Part shown: one piece after another, positions 34,734 to 45,020 of the stretch
How the letters are laid out: each line of letters begins with the position of its first letter
Position numbering within the stretch: the stretch's first letter is position 1
Source: Psilocybe azurescens
Lineage: Eukaryota; Basidiomycota; Agaricomycetes; Agaricales; Agrocybaceae
Length of the DNA stretch: 46,323 bases
Assembly (NCBI GenBank): GCA_023853785.1
Contig: JAJIRX010000559.1
Span: 1 to 46,323, forward strand
Direction of reading: 5' to 3'
Position numbers and translations under genes: made by a program
The notes under the pieces: model-generated
The model's input: the letters and a program-made list of their open reading frames with translations, nothing else
The model's database searches: none
What the model was told of the DNA's origin: nothing

Positions 34734-36617
34734 ATGCAAAACCTCTCCCTTGATAATGGCTTTGGCACGATTGAATGCCGTATTCGGACGCTTACAACTC
34801 TTCTTCAGAATATACACCCAAGGAACACTCCGGATGAACCGGTTTCTTCTCCCCAGGGCTCTTGGATCATCTCGTCAACCTTTTCCAGGGTGATGATGAG
34901 AAAGACGGTTACCCTGCCGATAGAATTTCTATGGCTGGTGTGGAGACTGCTGATGGACTACGAATCTTGGCTGTGACAGAAAATATGTCTGGTGCAGGCG
35001 ACACGGTCAAGGTTATAAGAATAACAAAATCGGACAGGACATTCGATGAACTCGTAAATGGGTATGTATTCCGTTGTATTGTTCAGAAACAACGACTTAT
35101 GAAGACAGACAGATAGGATCTAGTGTAAAAGACTGTATATCGGATATTTGGGCTGCTTTGGCTCTTTTCGAAGAAGACACTAACGATCTCCGCCAAAGAT
35201 TCCAGGCTTTAACTCAGTGCATCGTCGCACGCAATTTTTGGAAGATTTCTTCACTTCTCAGAGAGATAAACTCGCCGTCCAATCTAGAGCTATCTAGAAT
35301 CCTCTTAGATTGGGAGCCGCAACCTTATGATCTCCAAGAACCCAGATGGATATGTGTACCGTCGTGGCTTACCTCAATCGACCATCATAAATGGCACAAT
35401 CGGGACCTCATAGAACAACGAAAAGTTGCTGGACCGACTGGGGTCGAGTTTCAATGGGAAATATCTCTTTCATCTGCAAAGGGATGGATCGGGCTACTCG
35501 CGAGATTCATGGACGAGCTGGTCTCTGCATTCCAAATACATGAAGATATCTTGAGGTCCGATTCAAAAGACACTTCAGCATTGGAGAATATTGTTACTTG
35601 GACGTTTCTCTTGTCGTCGTATTTACATTGGGAAGAAGGCATTCTACAAACTCTCCTGGAGAAAACTTCTCTTTCGTTCAAACTGAAAACACATGCGTTT
35701 GATAAGGCATGTTCAGGTGGGTTTACCATTATACACGACGACAACGTATCAGCTTGAACGATGATTTTCCATACATAGCGCACAGCAAATCTACGTTTAC
35801 TTCAGGGTCACATGTCCTCAGTCGTCTGAAAAAGATCGTTGCATGGTATGATGCCCTACAGAACCTCTGCTTTAACGAAGAGTACTCCTCTATTCGAAAG
35901 CCCTCTCAAACCCACGCTACTTGTCTAGTCGAAATACCAGCAAACCCGGAAGCGAGTCGCTTCTGCAGCACCCGAGAGGATCTTACCTCACATTTCATCA
36001 AGCAATGCACGCCTTCCGTTGAAACGCTGAGCTTGTTCGAGGCGCTCCTCGATGAACACTATACGACTGAATTCTATGGCTCCGTCCACGCGGAAGCGGT
36101 GTTAATGGGATTGATAGCCCATTTCTCCCCGGACTTTAATAATTCCACCTCAAATTCGTATGGAGTAGAATTCAAGCAGGAGACTCAGGCAATATTAGAG
36201 GAATTCATACTTCCAGTACGTTCGCTTTTGCCCATTTCCGCAAGATCACGAAATGACGCTTGTGACTGCAAAGTTACCAGCTGAAAAAGTGATTGTTCTC
36301 AGTGACGGTTTCCCACCTTGCTCTTGCTGTCGTTGGCTGTCAACTCGGTTGAATAGCGGTTTCCAATTGACATCGACAAAGGTCAAAAGTTCGTTTCCAC
36401 GAGCGCCTGGACTCCTCCTCCAGTTGGGGTTGACACAGCATTACTCGAGGACCTGGAGGCTAACCTCCTAGATGAACTTGATTTCCGCCTGAGGATTATG
36501 AAAATCTCTACGTCCCATGAGGATCAGCCAGATACAATTAGTGATAATGGCTATGCCGCTACAATAAGTGATTATTCCAGTCCAGAGGAAGATAGGGATT
36601 TTGAGGTGTCGGACTAG
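34734..36617 (+). CDS. putative nucleic-acid/nucleotide deaminase-like protein
   Basis: Zinc-dependent deaminase fold inferred from two spaced motifs: VHAEAVLMGL (His-Ala-Glu, about 36086) and PPCSCCRWLSTRL (PCxxC, about 36316-36352), preceded by VIVLSDG. This pair and the long helical N-terminal region resemble fungal proteins of the OTT_1508-like deaminase family. Exons supported by phase: up to 35053, 35113-35716, 35806-36215, 36274-36617. The first exon is uncertain: the ATG at 34734 opens MQNLSLDNGFGTIECR, and a TCCCCAG acceptor near 34856 may start the segment GLLDHLVNLFQGDDEK. In the last exon a one-base slip near 36370 is needed to continue into TSAWTPPPVGVD and the acidic end EEDREFEVSD, TAG 36615-36617. 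Substrate unknown; it could equally act on free nucleotides or be inactive. Confidence 0.6.
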
Positions 36618-36737
36618 GTTACTGACCTGTTGTTCATGACTTAGCAGAAGGCCGCAATGGAGGGCCTTAATTCAAATATCATCATTATCATTACACGTCG
36701 AGTCCAGTACGCCACAAATCAACTGTAATCAAGAATA

Positions 36738-37950
36738 TCATGAAGCGTCGCCGAAATATTCGTCTACCAGGGCTTTCTTTCGCAAAGCCAAAAGAACGCC
36801 CTCCATTTCACTGTGGGTTGGCAGTTTGGGGGCAGCAAATGTTCAACATCGAGGAAGGGTATATATGACGCAGCAGCTTGGGCGTGTATCCGTGAAGTCT
36901 CCGCGGCAGATAATGATTCGGTCGCCGAGGTGCCCTTTGCAGGCGCGGGTGCCGTGACGGTTTTGACTTTCTTCATATCATCCCCACCTGTGTCCATGTC
37001 GTCTTCAGAGGCGGCTTTCCTTTTCGACGAGGCTAGTGGTTGATTTTTGGGTGTCGGATTTGGCAATCTGTTCTGCCGGGTCTGGTCGAGGAATTTTTGG
37101 AGTTGGTGTGTCAGATGGCAGACCAAGAGCCTCCCGTAGATTGATGAAAGCTTCTTCCCAGTCTATAATATGATGAGCTGCGTGACACTGATTGAATACA
37201 GGAAGATTTGCCCCACCTTCCTCCTCGGCTTCCCGTTCGTATTCTAGTAGCTTTCCGTCTTCTTCATCAAGGTCGCCATAATAGGCCGGCCCCTGGTTCA
37301 TGAACTTTTATAGTATGCGAGGACTTGGTTTTCCTCCTCTTCTTCATTTTTCCGACTCTGGAACAATTCGCGGACACCAGGAAGGTCTTTAGCGCGTCCA
37401 AAGTATCTGAAATGTCATGTAAGAGTAGGTCAGGATGGTTCGAGATGTCAACAACGCACTTGTATCCTTTGTACCAGGCACTTCCTTTCCATCATCATCC
37501 AGCATGGCTACATTTCGGCGATAATTAGCACCTCCCAGAGCGACAATTTGATTTTCCCAATGCCGCTTTTCTCGCATGAGCTTGTTGATCTCGTCGTTGA
37601 GATCACGGACTTCATAGTCCGTCAGACCGGCTGTGCGGGTGGTTCAATACATGGTCAGCTCCAAGCCTCCAAATGAAATGAATGGTGTAGGGTATGACCC
37701 ACCATCTTGAATCTTCGACACCTTCCTGCTTATCTCCCTCAGGATTTCTCCTCTCCAGCGTTCACAATCCCTTAGACTTTTGCATGCACTAGCCATACGA
37801 GGTCTCCTGTCCGCTCGCGTCCCTAGACCCAGCTCGGCGGCCTGAGCCTCTCTGAACCGATACAACATTGATTGTGCTTTCTCCTCATTACGAGCCTGGA
37901 ACACATATATCAAAAACTGTCCACATCGTAGTGAGAACCAAATGTACCAT
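36738..37950 (-). CDS. ISY1: pre-mRNA-splicing factor ISY1
   Basis: Component of the NineTeen-complex-associated spliceosome in the nucleus. The highly conserved N-terminus is clear: ARNEEKAQSMLYRF, CKSLRDCERWRGEI, REISRKVSKIQD, then LTDYEVRDLNDEINKLMREK, LGGANYRRNVAMLDD, YFGRAKDLPGVRELF, FMNQGPAYYGDLDE, YIPFLDVEHLLPP and ALRKKALVDEYF. Five exons: 37948-37950 (the ATG alone), 37703-37895, 37460-37630, 37217-37406, 36738-37162, with 52-72 nt introns. One-base losses are needed to explain the frame at CC 37466-37467, T4 37306-37309 and G5 36828-36832, plus one slip near 37070. In such a conserved single-copy gene, homopolymer losses suggest consensus errors rather than decay. The retrotransposon LTR begins 150 bp upstream. 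Confidence 0.9.
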
Positions 37951-38100
37951 TGTAGATGTATTTCTTCAGTTAGTGGCGATAGGGCCTTCGTAGTCGTCGC
38001 CGTGAGCTTTGGACGCGGTCAATAGGTCAGATATGGATTTGAAGAGATGGCTGCACCACTGTTGGAGGTTGCCTTAGAAGGAAGCCATAGCCAAGCATGG
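37951..38100 (-). promoter_or_regulatory. remaining ISY1 5' region
   Basis: Only 150 bp of host sequence separate the ISY1 start codon from the LTR. The LTR-flanking bases catgg (38096-38100) would be half of a 5-bp target duplication; the partner lies outside the window. Confidence 0.4.
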
Positions 38101-38439
38101 TGTGACGGAAGTGATAACCGTGACTGGTATAGTTTCGGTTAGGTCGTTCGGTCACACGGAAAGGTGGTAGAGTGAAGCTCAGAGACAAGAAAGACAGGTA
38201 TAAGTGTTCTGTGTTCACTGGGGGATCTGTAGCTACAACAGGGCCTGTATTTATACTGTAGGATAACGTTCTAGAACTAGTCTATAGAGTCCAAAGGGAG
38301 TAGTTATAATCAAGGGGTGAGTGTGTAAAACATAGGGTCAAAAGGTATATCGACGGAATGTATATGGAGTCGAAGTCAGCAAGATAAGATAAAGAAAATA
38401 ATAGATAAAAGGATTGTGAGAAAGTACCGGATCGTCACA
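38101..38439 (-). repeat. 3' LTR, 339 bp
   Basis: Bounded by TGTGACG at 38439 (minus strand start) and CGTCACA ending at 38101, a 7-bp inverted terminal repeat. A purine-rich tract, cccggagggcgta, lies immediately before it (about 38440-38452). A TATA box (TATAAATA on the minus strand, 38248-38255) lies inside, oriented toward ISY1. The second LTR is needed for confirmation. Confidence 0.75.
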
Positions 38440-38506
38440 TACGCCCTCCGGGTATTGTGGAACAATGCCCAATAAATAAAATATGTTTGTCGATGATTAA
38501 GCGATA

Positions 38507-39382
38507 TTAGAAATGATCGCGTTTGGTCCCTGCCCTCTTGGGGTTGTGTCGGTAGCTGTCGCGGTCGCGAAAATAGAAGTCGGTTTGCATACGACGAGCA
38601 GTCTCAGCCGACGCTGAAAGAAACATCATGTCGCCAAAAAGACGAGCGCGCGGATCGCTGGGTGAGTGTGGAGAGCTCCTGACATGAGCGCGAGTGGGTG
38701 TGTGATGTTTGCGAGGAGGCTTGGGGGTTATTTTGAAGTCGGCAACGGTGACTGGGTCGCCATTAGTAATGTATTGATTGATCGAAGTGTCCCAAACCGA
38801 GAAGCGTTGCGATCCTACTGCGTACGCATTGAATAAGTTAGCAATGCCGGGATATCCATAGGGAATGTAGTTCATTTCGGCGGATTTGTCCTTTAGTGAT
38901 CGAATTTTGCGGTCGTATGCGCAGAACGAAGCGATGATTTTGATGGTAAGGGCTTGCTGCGCATCGAGTTTGGAGAATCCGTGGTGCGGATCGAAGATAA
39001 TAAATTTGTTTTGGGCAATACGGCGAACGCCTGGATGTGAAATGGTTGGCAACGAGGGGTAATTGATTGTGTCGGAATTGATTTTTATGTTGGGCTGGTG
39101 GTCGGGTTGTGCTGACGAGTTGTTGACATGACTGTCGGTGACGGGGGAGGTAGCGAGTGTGGTAATTTGAGAAGACAAAGTGGAAGACGGATTTTTAGAG
39201 AAAGAAAGGGTAGAAATAACAGAAGAATGGGTATCAGAAGGAGTGGAAATGGGCGCGTTGTCATCGCCAAATAAAAATTCTACACTAAGATTATCGTCCG
39301 CAGAGTCAGAAGTAAATGAAGAAAAAGACGGTTCAAAATTAATTTGAGAAGTGTCCATGTTAGAATCAGTGTTAGAAGTCAT
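38507..39382 (-). CDS. accessory ORF after pol in the Gypsy element
   Basis: Uninterrupted 291-aa frame starting MTSNTDSNMDTSQINFEPSF. The N-terminal ~110 residues are Ser/Thr/Asp-rich and look disordered. The next part seems folded (GVRRIAQNKFIIFDPHHGFS, NYIPYGYPGIANLFNAYAVG, RFSVWDTSINQY). The C-terminus is basic (HHTPTRAHVRSSPHSPSDPR; KRAGTKRDHF). No signal peptide or transmembrane helix, so not a typical envelope protein. Its ATG overlaps the pol stop as ATGA (39379-39382), suggesting coupled or re-initiating translation. It is the only long undamaged frame in the element. Function unknown. Confidence 0.6.
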   Translation of the reverse strand: MTSNTDSNMDTSQINFEPSFSSFTSDSADDNLSVEFLFGDDNAPISTPSDTHSSVISTLSFSKNPSSTLSSQITTLATSPVTDSHVNNSSAQPDHQPNIKINSDTINYPSLPTISHPGVRRIAQNKFIIFDPHHGFSKLDAQQALTIKIIASFCAYDRKIRSLKDKSAEMNYIPYGYPGIANLFNAYAVGSQRFSVWDTSINQYITNGDPVTVADFKITPKPPRKHHTPTRAHVRSSPHSPSDPRARLFGDMMFLSASAETARRMQTDFYFRDRDSYRHNPKRAGTKRDHF

Positions 39383-42300
39383 TTGGAGTGGATTAAAATT
39401 TGTGGAAGATGGAGAATGGGTTGGTGAAAAGGAACGAAAATGCGAGAGGGTTTTATAATTTTTGAGTGAGTTCTGGACTCAGAAAAATGAATGTGGTGAA
39501 GAAATATTTGGGGGTCATTGGCCGGAGGCTTTCCTTGGCCCTTCGGTAGTTGTATGATATTATCGACACCGAGAAGGTCTAGATATATTTTAAGCGCTTG
39601 CGATTCAGCGATATTTTCATATTGTAACCATGTGATATCGCCCGCTTTCCATTCGATCTCAAAATGGAGTCTTCGCCCGAACCAAAGTGTGATTTAATTT
39701 TTTCTATGGCCCACTCATTCCCTGGAGTATCAGCCGTGCTGATCTGCTCGTCCAATCGTCCTGGGAAAAGTCTGTCGTCGTTCGGATGATGTATTCTTAA
39801 TAGTGATGCATGAAATACATCATGTACTCCTCGTTGTTTGAGTGAATCTGAGAGATTAAGCTTGTATGATTGGTTCCCATAGTCTCTTAAAATTTTGTAA
39901 GGTCCAATATATTTCGGTATTAGCTTCCGAGCCAATCCCTTGGGGAAAGAAATGTTTTTAGATGAAAGGTAAACTAAGTCTCCTTCACTAAATGGTGACA
40001 TTTGTCTTTTTCTATTTGGCGTTTCGGGTCTGTTTTACCCTTGCCGCTAATATACTGTCATGAGCGGACATTATAGCTAATTTCTTCTGTAACGCGAAGT
40101 TCCTGACCGAGGGGTACTCGCTTTTATCAGCTGAATCCCATATCATTGGGCGAGGCATACGCCCATTATTAAGGAAAAATGGGGCGTATCCGCTGCTCTC
40201 TGAGCGCTCGAATTAATTGCAAATTCAATACCAGGTAGTTTAGGTACCCAGTCAGTTTGCTTGTCATTGACGCATTGTCTAAGCATCTGATTAATTGTTC
40301 TATTAGCTCGCTCAGTGGAACCATCTGTTTGAGGGTGGTATGCACTTGACATCTTAAGTTGAGTGCCAATTAATTTATTTAGGTGTGTCCAAAAATGCTG
40401 GTAAACAACACATCCCTATCACTGATGATATTTCGAGGTAGTCCATGTAGCTTGTACACATGCTCGAATACAAGTTCGGTGACTTGTCTCGCTGTGTAGT
40501 CCGTCCTACTAGGTACCAGGTGTACCATTCCGGTCAATAAGCAAATGATTACAGTAATTGAATCAAAGGTACCATCGCGATTTTTTGATTCCGGTAAGGG
40601 TCCGATAAAATCCATTCCAATAGATTCCCATGGGGAACTAGGAACTGGGAGTGGGTTTAATAATCCGTAAGGCTTTTGATTGCTAGGTTTACTTCTTTTA
40701 CATGTAGAACATGTTTCACAAAAGGCTTTGGTGTCAGAGACTAAGTCTTTCCACCACACTTGATTTCTAAGGTAGTCTACTGTTCTGACTGTTCCTAGAT
40801 GAGCCAGTAGGGAATGTGCTTCAGATATTATAATTTCTCTAATGCTTCTTCCTTTTACAATGATTCTTGGAATGCAAAGTAGTTTATTTCCCTTTTCTCT
40901 TAGGAATATCAGACCGTTATCTACTTCAAAATTTCGGAATTCCTTAGGTTCCTTAAAGATTTGACTGAAGAACGGGTCAGACGTATACTGATTGCGATAT
41001 CTCCTTTAAAATATCGATGGCATTAACTGTCGAAGACGCTAAGTCCAACAGACTTGGCACATCTCGGCGTTCTCCGATGCCCTCAATTTCTGATGGTTCC
41101 GATGAAATCTCCTCTTCCGGTATGTTTGTCATTACTGGATCTGGTAAATTTGACTCGGACCGTTTCTTCAATGGAGGTATTCTGATCATTAGTTTTTCTA
41201 AGGTACGTTGTGCAATGTTTTTCGATTTTTTCACAGTTGTCTCGCCCTCCTTTCGTTCTACAGGGGTTTGAGAACTAAACGACCTTTCATTCGGCCGGGC
41301 GAACTCCTTCGAAAGTTTCTGGCCTGCCCGTTTCGGCAGGTGGTACTTCTTGCGGGTTCTTTTCGAGAAGCGGTGCGTGCTTCGATGCCTGCAAGAATAG
41401 GCATTACGCCCTCCGTTATTTGTACATCATCATTTACAATGTCATAATAGGTGTATTCACTTCGCGCGTACTGTTCCAGGTGCGTCGTTTGAGTACATTC
41501 TTGATAATGCATCTGCTACCACGTTTTCACTTCCTGGGACGTACAGGACTTCAAAGTCGAACGACGATATTTTTCTAACCATCGTGCTTGTCGTCCGGAT
41601 AAATTCTTTTGATTTAGTAAGTGAATCAGTCCTTTATGATCAGTTACCCATTTAAATTTGACACCTTGCAGGATGTCGCGATGGCGGAGCATCGTTTCTA
41701 TGCCTGCGTACATCTCAATTTCGTGAGTGGGGTAATTTTGTTGTGCAGAATTTAATTTTGCTGAATAGAATGCTGCTATTTTGGCAGTCTTCCAATCTGT
41801 TCCTTGGCTTACAAGGCCAGAAATTCCCGTTCGCGCAGCCGTCGGTTACCATCCACACAGTCGGCGCGCCCTCCGAATAATCGATAGGGACGCTGATGGT
41901 GTCTGTGTGCGGCTTCTACAAGCTGCTTTCACGTCCTCAAAGGCTCGTTGTTCCGTGAACGTCCAACGGAAAGGCACTGTATCTCCGGTGAGTGAACTTA
42001 ATACTCCCATTGGTATCCGGACTCCTGGTACGTCGTCAGCGAGGTAGCCAACGGCGCCCAGGAATCCTCTTAGTAGGTCTCGATTTGTAGGGACTTTCCA
42101 CCCTGCAACCGAGTCGACTTTATCATTATCCATTCGGATACCATGCTCATCGATTATCGTCCCAATACTTTTAATTCAGATTCAAGGAAGTGCAGCTTGC
42201 TTTTGCTGAGGTACAATTTCTCTCTCTTCAGTATGTCTAATACTATTTTAACATGTTTTATATGTTCTTCCAGTGTGTCTGAATAAATCAAGATATCATC

Positions 42301-43350
42301 TAGGTATACATCCATGAATCTACCTATGTATGGGGAGAATAGGTGATTCATTAGGGTCTGGTAAGTGCCGGGGCATTACAATCCCCTGCTGTACCACCAG
42401 ACTAACCATATTCCCGTCAGGAGTTGTTACTCCTGTTCGGTTCACATGTGACGGTTCTATCCTAATTTGTTCATACGCCGATTTTCCATCTAAAGCAGAT
42501 TTGAAACAATTTCGAGATACCCTCCTCAATATTCCCTCAATATCGGTAAAGGTGATGTCAATTTATACGTATTCTTATTATGTTCCGCAGATCAAACACT
42601 GTGCGTAGTTCCGGCGGCTCATTAGCCTTGCGTGGCTTTGGAATCAGCAGCATTGGTACAGTATTTCCTGACGAGGTGATTTTCCACCGTCCCGATTTTA
42701 GATACGCGTCTCGCTTTTCAGCCCATTGTGCCTGAAATGCTTCTGGACATCATGACGGCCTCCACGGGTACGTTTTTGTTTCGTCTATTAATGGTATGGT
42801 GTGATTGATCGTTCTGAGAGGGAGGGAGCTCTGTCTCACCTACCTCTTTACAGAGTGGTTCCGCATATCGACGCAGTTCCTTTCGTGCTGCTTCAAGGTC
42901 GTCATTTCCGGTGATATTGCGTGTAACATTGGTTTGGTATCTGTTCCCAACGTCATAGGTAGTGTAATATCACTTCCAATGATAACGCGAGCAGGGTTCA
43001 GTCCTATGCACACTGAATGTTGGTACAGAAATGGCGCCCCCAATATTAGATCGTAATTATTAATGTTAGCGATGTCAAAGGTGCGTTCGCTTTTTATGTT
43101 CTGATATTCAAACTTGACAGTAGTAGATGCATTAACTTTAGATCAGCGATCCCTGAACTGCTAGCTGCAAGGTAATAGGCTGTTCAAATTTTTCTTGTTT
43201 TACTTTTAGCTGATCAGCTAATGTAGTAGACATAAAATCGCCCCAACGATCCGGAGTCGATTAGTGCACGAACCGGCTGATCGTTGATTTTAATCTTCAC
43301 GCATCACTGGTTTGGGTAAGTATCGGCGCTTATCTTTTAGGGCCGACGCG
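39379..43350 (-). pseudogene. pol region: protease, RT, RNase H, integrase, chromodomain-like tail (frameshifted)
   Basis: Protease: RALIDSGSLG with DSG active site near 43255, then GAPFLYQHSVCIGLNPARVI. RT: ALDGKSAYEQIRIEP, and FMDVYLDDILIYSD carrying the YxDD catalytic pair (about 42300). RNase H region: RGFLGAVGYLADDVP, FRWTFTEQRAFEDVK, VTDHKGLIHLLNQKN. Integrase: HSLLAHLGT and CETCSTCK forming the HHCC zinc finger (40715-40835), then catalytic Asp in GMDFIGPLP, Asp in ISDRDVLFTS and Glu in DGSTERANR (about 40310). The tail has GDLVYLSSKNISFP, KYIGPYKIL and a chromodomain-like FEIEWKAGDITW, stopping at 39379-39381. The reading frame is not continuous; for example a C appears missing near 39664 just before the chromodomain-like part. 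Confidence 0.8.
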
Positions 43351-45020
43351 TTACGCTGCAAGCCAGCTGTATGCTTTTCTATCAACCTGCACGCCGCATA
43401 GGCAGAGGTATTCTATTTGAGATAGTTCTTCCACATCGTAGTCAACGCCGGTAGTTATTTTTTTTCTTTCTAGATCGCAATAGACGGCTTACTAGACCCT
43501 TTAATCTTGTCCAGGTTCCTTCTGATGTTGGAATTTCAGACTCTCTGAGTCTCGAGGTCTCTATATTTTCATGTCGTTCTAACTTGTATGTGGCAATCTG
43601 ATATTCATACCATTGTCCCAGATTAAAATCCGGATTTTCTAGGTATGTTCCTCGTAAATGTACTTCAATTTGTTGGGATTGATCTCGTATTTCCAATATT
43701 TTAGGGTTTTCCGCTCCCCTTTCTATTTGGAATCGAGATCCTTTGACTAGGGCACGATGTGTTTCATCTGGGCGAAAGGCGCGTGGCAATTCAATACTGA
43801 TTCCCGCGATAATTTTCCAATGGAGTCCCGATTATAGTTTCATGAATCGGCCATGTCTTTAGCCATTCATTGGCGACTTCACACAGTGCTATTTCATCGC
43901 CATCGATGGCGCACTGCATAGCATACCAATGTCCTACTGAGAACATGTCATATCGCAATCGGGTTACATGTAGATAGGATTCTATCCATCGCTTTTTGTC
44001 ATAAATTATGTACCGATCATCGCTTTCCCCTTTTTATGTCAAAGCGAGATTTCTTTTTATCCATAGCCGTTTGTCATCCCCAGGATACGTGTGCACAGGT
44101 GTTCAATATGTTATGCAACTGGACAGCGATGGGTCTATTGGTTGTGGCATGGTGAATTTGCATAGATTGTGATTTTGCAATTCATATTTATTTGTCGTGG
44201 TTGTGGTTATTATCTCGTGTCCGTGGTCTGATTGATAGATCGTTAATGCATGTTTAATGTAGTTTTTGTTATACAGTTGATTACGCTCTAATCTTTTGGA
44301 GTACCACTGAACTAGATCCAACTGAGGATTCTCTAGAGGGATTTTCGAATGTAAGTACTTAAATCCAAATCCATATCTTCAATACAGTATAAACTTGTAT
44401 TGTCAATCGGATAAATAGAGAATCGTGCATCATCCTCGGTTAGAGGGTTGATTGAAGGTAATTAGTTTGAATCCCATCTCTAAGGAGGTATGCAGGTATT
44501 TTCGTGAACGGCTGCCCAAATGGCTGCCAATTTCTTTTATGATAGGGTAATATGGAGGGTTTTCGCCTGCTTTCGAAAAAGTACCATCCTCAAGATCAAA
44601 TCTTGAGTTCTCTAGGTAACTTTTAGATATGTTTATTCTAAAATTTGTAAGTTCATCTTTAATATGGTACGTGTTCTGAATGGTACACGATTTAATAATT
44701 GTAAACGGCCATCCGGCATATGTAATTCACTCCGGATATTGTTCATCACCTGGATAAGGACCTAATGTGTTTAATAGGTACGTTGCATTCATAGCATGCG
44801 TGTCGCCCAGAGATCGTCTAGGGTAATAACGTATCTCATGAATCCATGGCGGATTTGTGTCATTAAAACTAATTGCCCCCAAGGGCATACTGTCTAACAC
44901 CTCAACAAACTCACTGGAGATATCAGATTTCGTGTCCTCCTCTTGTACAGGTTCTAAGCTGAACGTAGACATCCCTGGTGGCTTATTCCCATTGTGTTTC
45001 ATGGAGCTAGCCTGCGGCAA
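43351..45020 (-). other. linker region between gag zinc knuckle and protease
   Basis: Coding-like but unrecognised segments of the element: 44727-45020 (MPQASSMKHNGNKPPGMSTF, acidic region, PWIHEIRYYPRRSLGD), 44103-44321 and 43442-43789 (FQIERGAENPKILEIRDQS). 44322-44726 also reads in pieces. It likely forms one long Gag-Pol spacer. Confidence 0.45.

Noticed and set aside
38507..39382. Reading the post-pol ORF as a retroviral-type envelope gene.
   Set aside because: No signal peptide, transmembrane helix or cleavage site is visible; basic tail and Ser-rich head argue against it.
41017..41447. Plus-strand open frames within the retrotransposon.
   Set aside because: Opposite to the element's coding strand and overlapping its RNase H-integrase spacer; no recognisable product.
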